NCBI RefSeq assembly: GCF_029211325.2
Contig: NZ_CP135996.1
Coordinates: forward strand, 2,604,001 to 2,668,000
Direction of reading: 5' to 3'
From: Caproicibacterium argilliputei
GTDB lineage: Bacteria > Bacillota > Clostridia > Oscillospirales > Acutalibacteraceae
Length of the DNA stretch: 64,000 nt
Shown: piece after piece, positions 61,629 through 64,000 of the stretch
How positions within the stretch are numbered: position 1 is the first letter of the stretch
Layout: each line of letters starts with the position of its first letter
Position numbers and translations under genes: made by a program
The notes under the pieces: model-generated
Database searches by the model: none
What the model was told of the DNA's origin: nothing
What the model saw: only the letters and a program-made list of their open reading frames with translations

Positions 61629-62381
61629 ATGAATATTGAAATTGCAAACCGCTTAGTACAGTTGCGCAAGAAAAACAACCTTTCTCAAGAAGAGCTTGCC
61701 GCAAAACTGGGCATCAGCAGGCAGGCGGTTTCCAAATGGGAGCGCGCCGAATCCTCGCCGGACACCGACAACCTCATTTTGCTCGCGCGTCTGTACCGGG
61801 TATCCCTTGACGAACTGCTGAAAACCGACGGGCCGGTCGAACCGCCGGAACCTTTGCCGGATGCCGATGCTCCCGTGTACCGCGCAGAGCCCTTTGATTC
61901 GGCAGGCACCGGCACAGCTTCCGCCACGGAGCACGCCGTACCTACCGGTGGCGGTGCACCGAACGAAAACGCCGGTCCCCGCGCTTACACCAATCCGCCG
62001 CAGTATGCGCAACCGTTTTGTCATGCGGTCCAGCCGCCTGCGGGTATGCGCGCCGCACAAACCATCGCTGAAACCGCGCCGATTCTGTCGGTGCTCGTGC
62101 TGCAGCTGCTTTTCACGGTGATTCCGAGTTTGCACAGCCTTGCCTTGCCTGTGTTCACGCTGCTGACAACATTCCTTTACCTTGCGCTCGGCTTCTGCTT
62201 TCAGCAGTGGCACCCCGGCTGGCTGATTTTTTTGATGATACCGATCTTCTTTTCCGGCATCGTCAGCGCATTTCCGGTGTTTATCACCATCCTTTATCTG
62301 CTGGTGGGTTTCCTTTTTAACAAGTGGCACCCCAGATGGATTCTGTATCTGACCATCCCGATTTTTTATGCGCTGCTGTAA
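61629..62381 (+). CDS. XRE-family regulator with C-terminal membrane domain
   Basis: 250 residues. An HTH_3 domain lies at residues 3-60 (NRLVQLRKKNNLSQEELAAK, then LGISRQAVSKWERAESSPDT), followed by a Pro/Ala-rich linker (65-135) and three or four hydrophobic segments (about 140-250) containing a repeated short motif: FCFQQWHPGWLIF and FLFNKWHPRWILY. A membrane-tethered DNA-binding protein may sense an envelope signal and act while attached. The ATG at 61629 is 9 nt from AAAGGAG; a longer open frame overlaps rimI and lacks a site. It is inserted between rimI and tsaD, genes that are usually adjacent. Confidence 0.85.
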   Translation: MNIEIANRLVQLRKKNNLSQEELAAKLGISRQAVSKWERAESSPDTDNLILLARLYRVSLDELLKTDGPVEPPEPLPDADAPVYRAEPFDSAGTGTASATEHAVPTGGGAPNENAGPRAYTNPPQYAQPFCHAVQPPAGMRAAQTIAETAPILSVLVLQLLFTVIPSLHSLALPVFTLLTTFLYLALGFCFQQWHPGWLIFLMIPIFFSGIVSAFPVFITILYLLVGFLFNKWHPRWILYLTIPIFYALL

Positions 62382-62410
62382 AATCAATCTTTCAATATAG
62401 GAGTCAGTTT

Positions 62411-63421
62411 ATGAAAATACTTGCATTGGAAAGTTCCTGTGACGAAACCGCCGCAGCGATTGTGGAAAACGGACGCACGGTTTTGTCTAGCGTAGTTGCT
62501 TCTCAGGTGGAGGAGCACAAGCTGTACGGCGGCGTGGTTCCGGAAATCGCCAGCCGCCGCCACTGCGAAGCCGTGGTACCCGTTACCAAGAAGGCTCTGG
62601 CTGACGCAGGGCTGCAGCTTTCCGATGTGGATGCCGTCGCGGTGACCTATGCACCGGGGCTGATTGGCGCGCTGCTGGTGGGCGTCAACTTTGCCAAAGG
62701 CCTTGCCATGGCTGCAGACAAGCCGCTGATTCCCGTACATCATCTGCGCAGTCATGTCGCCGCAAACTACATCACCAGCCCGGAGCTGAAGCCACCTTTT
62801 TTGTGCTTAGTCGTTTCTGGCGGGCATACACACATTGTCCACGTGAAAGACTATACCGAGATCCGCGTACTGGGACAAACGCGCGACGACGCAGCCGGCG
62901 AAGCCTTTGACAAAGCCGCCCGCGCCATGGGAATGCCCTACCCCGGCGGCATTGAACTGGACAAAACCGCGGAGGGCGGGGACGAACACGCCTTTTCCCT
63001 ACCGCACCCGCGGGTGGACGGCGCACCGTATGATTTCAGTTTTTCGGGGCTGAAAACCGCGGTCATCAATCTGATTCACAACGCCGAACAGCGCGGCGAG
63101 GAGCTGCCGACTAAAGACCTTGCCGCCTCCTACCGCTGCGCGGTGGTGGACTGCCTGGAGCGCAACTTCTTAAAAGCCGCCGAAGCAACCGGCTCCACCA
63201 AGCTGGTGATTGCCGGCGGTGTCAGTGCGAACCGCCTGCTGCGCCGTCGGCTGGAAGCAGCCTGTGCTGAGCGCGGCTGGCAGTTTTTCCGGCCGGCGCT
63301 TTCGCTGTGCGGCGACAACGCCGCCATGGTCGGTGCGCAGGCTTACTATGAATTTTTAGCAGGTCACACCGCCGAAAATGATTTAAATGCGCGCCCCGAA
63401 ATGCCCATGGAAGCGAATTGA
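62411..63421 (+). CDS. tsaD: tRNA N6-threonylcarbamoyladenosine transferase TsaD
   Basis: Catalytic subunit that attaches threonylcarbamoyl to A37 of ANN-decoding tRNAs, working with TsaB and TsaE. 336 residues, ASKHA fold: ILALESSCDETAAAIVE at the N-terminus, VPEIASRRHCEAVVPV, metal histidines 111 and 115 in PVHHLRSHVAANY, VVSGGHTHIVHV, DDAAGEAFDKAARAMGMPYP, and IAGGVSANRLLRRRLE with CGDNAAMVGAQAYYE. AGGAG is 7 nt before the ATG at 62411; a frame open back to 62324 overlaps the regulator gene. Essential gene; tsaB and tsaE are not in the window. Confidence 0.97.
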   Translation: MKILALESSCDETAAAIVENGRTVLSSVVASQVEEHKLYGGVVPEIASRRHCEAVVPVTKKALADAGLQLSDVDAVAVTYAPGLIGALLVGVNFAKGLAMAADKPLIPVHHLRSHVAANYITSPELKPPFLCLVVSGGHTHIVHVKDYTEIRVLGQTRDDAAGEAFDKAARAMGMPYPGGIELDKTAEGGDEHAFSLPHPRVDGAPYDFSFSGLKTAVINLIHNAEQRGEELPTKDLAASYRCAVVDCLERNFLKAAEATGSTKLVIAGGVSANRLLRRRLEAACAERGWQFFRPALSLCGDNAAMVGAQAYYEFLAGHTAENDLNARPEMPMEAN

Positions 63422-63455
63422 TGAAAGTAAAGTTTCGCAAAAATTCATTTTTGTC

Positions 63456-63484
63456 TTGTTTCCTGTCGCAATTTGTACTATAAT
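63456..63484 (+). promoter_or_regulatory. Sigma-A-type promoter of pckG
   Basis: TTGTTT (63456-63461), 17-nt spacer, TATAAT (63479-63484). A small inverted repeat (GGGCC/GGCCC type, about 63518-63532) lies in the leader before the ribosome site. Confidence 0.7.
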
Positions 63485-63547
63485 GAAAAGTGATGGGTCA
63501 CCTATCAATATCGTCAAGGGCCATTTGGGCCGAAAGGAGAGCGTCGT

Positions 63548-64000
63548 ATGACTACGAATAAATCTGTGCTGAGCTGGGTTGATGAAATGAAGGCTTTGGT
63601 CACACCGGACACCGTGCTGTGGATTGACGGTTCCGAACAGCAGCTGGAAACCCTGCGCAAGGAAGCAATTCAGACCGGTGAGATGATTAAGCTCAACGAT
63701 GAAAAGCTGCCCGGCTGCCTGCTGCACCGCACCGCTGAAAATGATGTTGCACGTGTAGAAAACCGTACCTTTATCTGCTCCAGAAAAGAAGAGGATGCAG
63801 GCCCCACCAACCACTGGATGGATCCGCAGCAGTGCTACAAAATGCTGTATGACATCGCACGCGGCAGCTATAAGGGCCGCACTATGTACGTCATCCCGTT
63901 CTCCATGGGGCCGGTCGGCTCGCCTTTCGCGAAAATCGGCGTCGAAGTCACCGATTCCATTTATGTGGTGCTCAATATGTCCATTATGACCCGCGTTGGC
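63548..64000 (+). CDS. pckG: Phosphoenolpyruvate carboxykinase (GTP), N-terminal part (cut by window edge)
   Basis: Interconverts oxaloacetate and PEP plus CO2 with GDP/GTP; in fermentative Clostridia it often runs towards oxaloacetate, which would feed citrate synthase. The first 151 residues are present. They match the GTP-type enzyme: LVTPDTVLWIDGSEQQLETL, LPGCLLHRTAENDVARVENR, TNHWMDPQQCYKMLYDIARG and TMYVIPFSMGPVGSPFAKIG. AAAGGAG lies 8 nt before the ATG. The catalytic P-loop and hyper-reactive cysteine lie beyond the right edge. Confidence 0.95.
   Translation, partial: MTTNKSVLSWVDEMKALVTPDTVLWIDGSEQQLETLRKEAIQTGEMIKLNDEKLPGCLLHRTAENDVARVENRTFICSRKEEDAGPTNHWMDPQQCYKMLYDIARGSYKGRTMYVIPFSMGPVGSPFAKIGVEVTDSIYVVLNMSIMTRVG

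Noticed and set aside
1..64000. CRISPR arrays, transposases, integrases, prophage genes, tRNA or rRNA genes, or a classical defence island
   Set aside because: None seen on either strand. The two MBL-fold proteins, the MORN protein and the half Enzyme I were considered as defence-like parts, but no effector/sensor pairing or known defence domain was found.

Overview
The window looks like a chromosomal segment from an anaerobic, endospore-forming Firmicute of class Clostridia, most likely the Oscillospiraceae/Ruminococcaceae. The reasons are the GlgC/GlgD glycogen pair, a single-chain pyruvate:ferredoxin oxidoreductase, a GTP-type PEP carboxykinase, sporulation genes (spoIID, spoVAC, spoVAD), moderately high GC, strong AGGAGG-type ribosome binding sites, several TTG/GTG starts, and a queT leader resembling the preQ1-III riboswitches known mainly from this family. 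No tRNA, rRNA, CRISPR array, insertion sequence, prophage or integrase was seen, so this is core genome.

Layout. 1-4.9 kb: glycogen operon glgB-glgC-glgD-glgA (minus; glgA runs off the left edge). 5.1-8.9 kb: gap, a membrane protein and citrate synthase, with direct repeats upstream of the gltA promoter. 9-12.6 kb: spoIID, an oligopeptide-binding lipoprotein, and a free-standing N-terminal half of PTS Enzyme I. 12.7-15.8 kb: a 914-residue secreted S-layer-like protein with consensus promoter, long structured leader and two hairpins at its 3' end. 15.8-19.1 kb: a metallo-beta-lactamase-fold protein overlapping a MORN-repeat protein, plus a small membrane protein. 19.3-23.7 kb: trmL, then the glycolytic run pgk-tpiA-gpmI. 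23.7-29.3 kb: intracellular GH51 arabinofuranosidase, CYTH protein, M19 dipeptidase, queT with candidate riboswitch, and a CorC-type transporter. 29.3-35.2 kb: PFOR and an HtrA protease.

35.4-42.6 kb is a six-gene minus-strand run: lipid glycosyltransferase, cysteine desulfurase, ThiI, CinA, a short CinA/MoaB-like protein and a beta-lactamase-fold hydrolase. 42.8-47.6 kb: VanW protein, family 2 glycosyltransferase, glutamine-dependent NAD synthetase. 47.6-49.5 kb: ComFB-like protein, spoVAC and spoVAD, where a 21-bp perfect inverted repeat contains the spoVAC ribosome binding site. 49.5-56.7 kb: phosphohexomutase, small conserved protein, MBL-fold lipoprotein, LacI regulator, Ser/Glu-rich membrane protein, DusB. 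56.8-64 kb: pentapeptide-repeat protein, polA, rlmA, rimI, XRE-type membrane regulator, tsaD and the start of pckG.

Together the genes cover storage and use of glucose-1-phosphate (glg genes, phosphohexomutase), lower glycolysis to pyruvate and acetyl-CoA (gap, pgk, tpiA, gpmI, PFOR, gltA, pckG), sulfur delivery to tRNA (iscS-thiI) and other tRNA/rRNA modification (trmL, dusB, rlmA, tsaD, queT), and sporulation/germination. I found no clear new multi-gene system. The least explained elements are the comFB/spoVAC hairpin, the half Enzyme I, the MBL-MORN pair, the S-layer-like gene with its leader, the gltA upstream repeats and an orphan terminator before the PFOR promoter. Promoters, hairpins and starts were read by eye; nothing was searched against a database.
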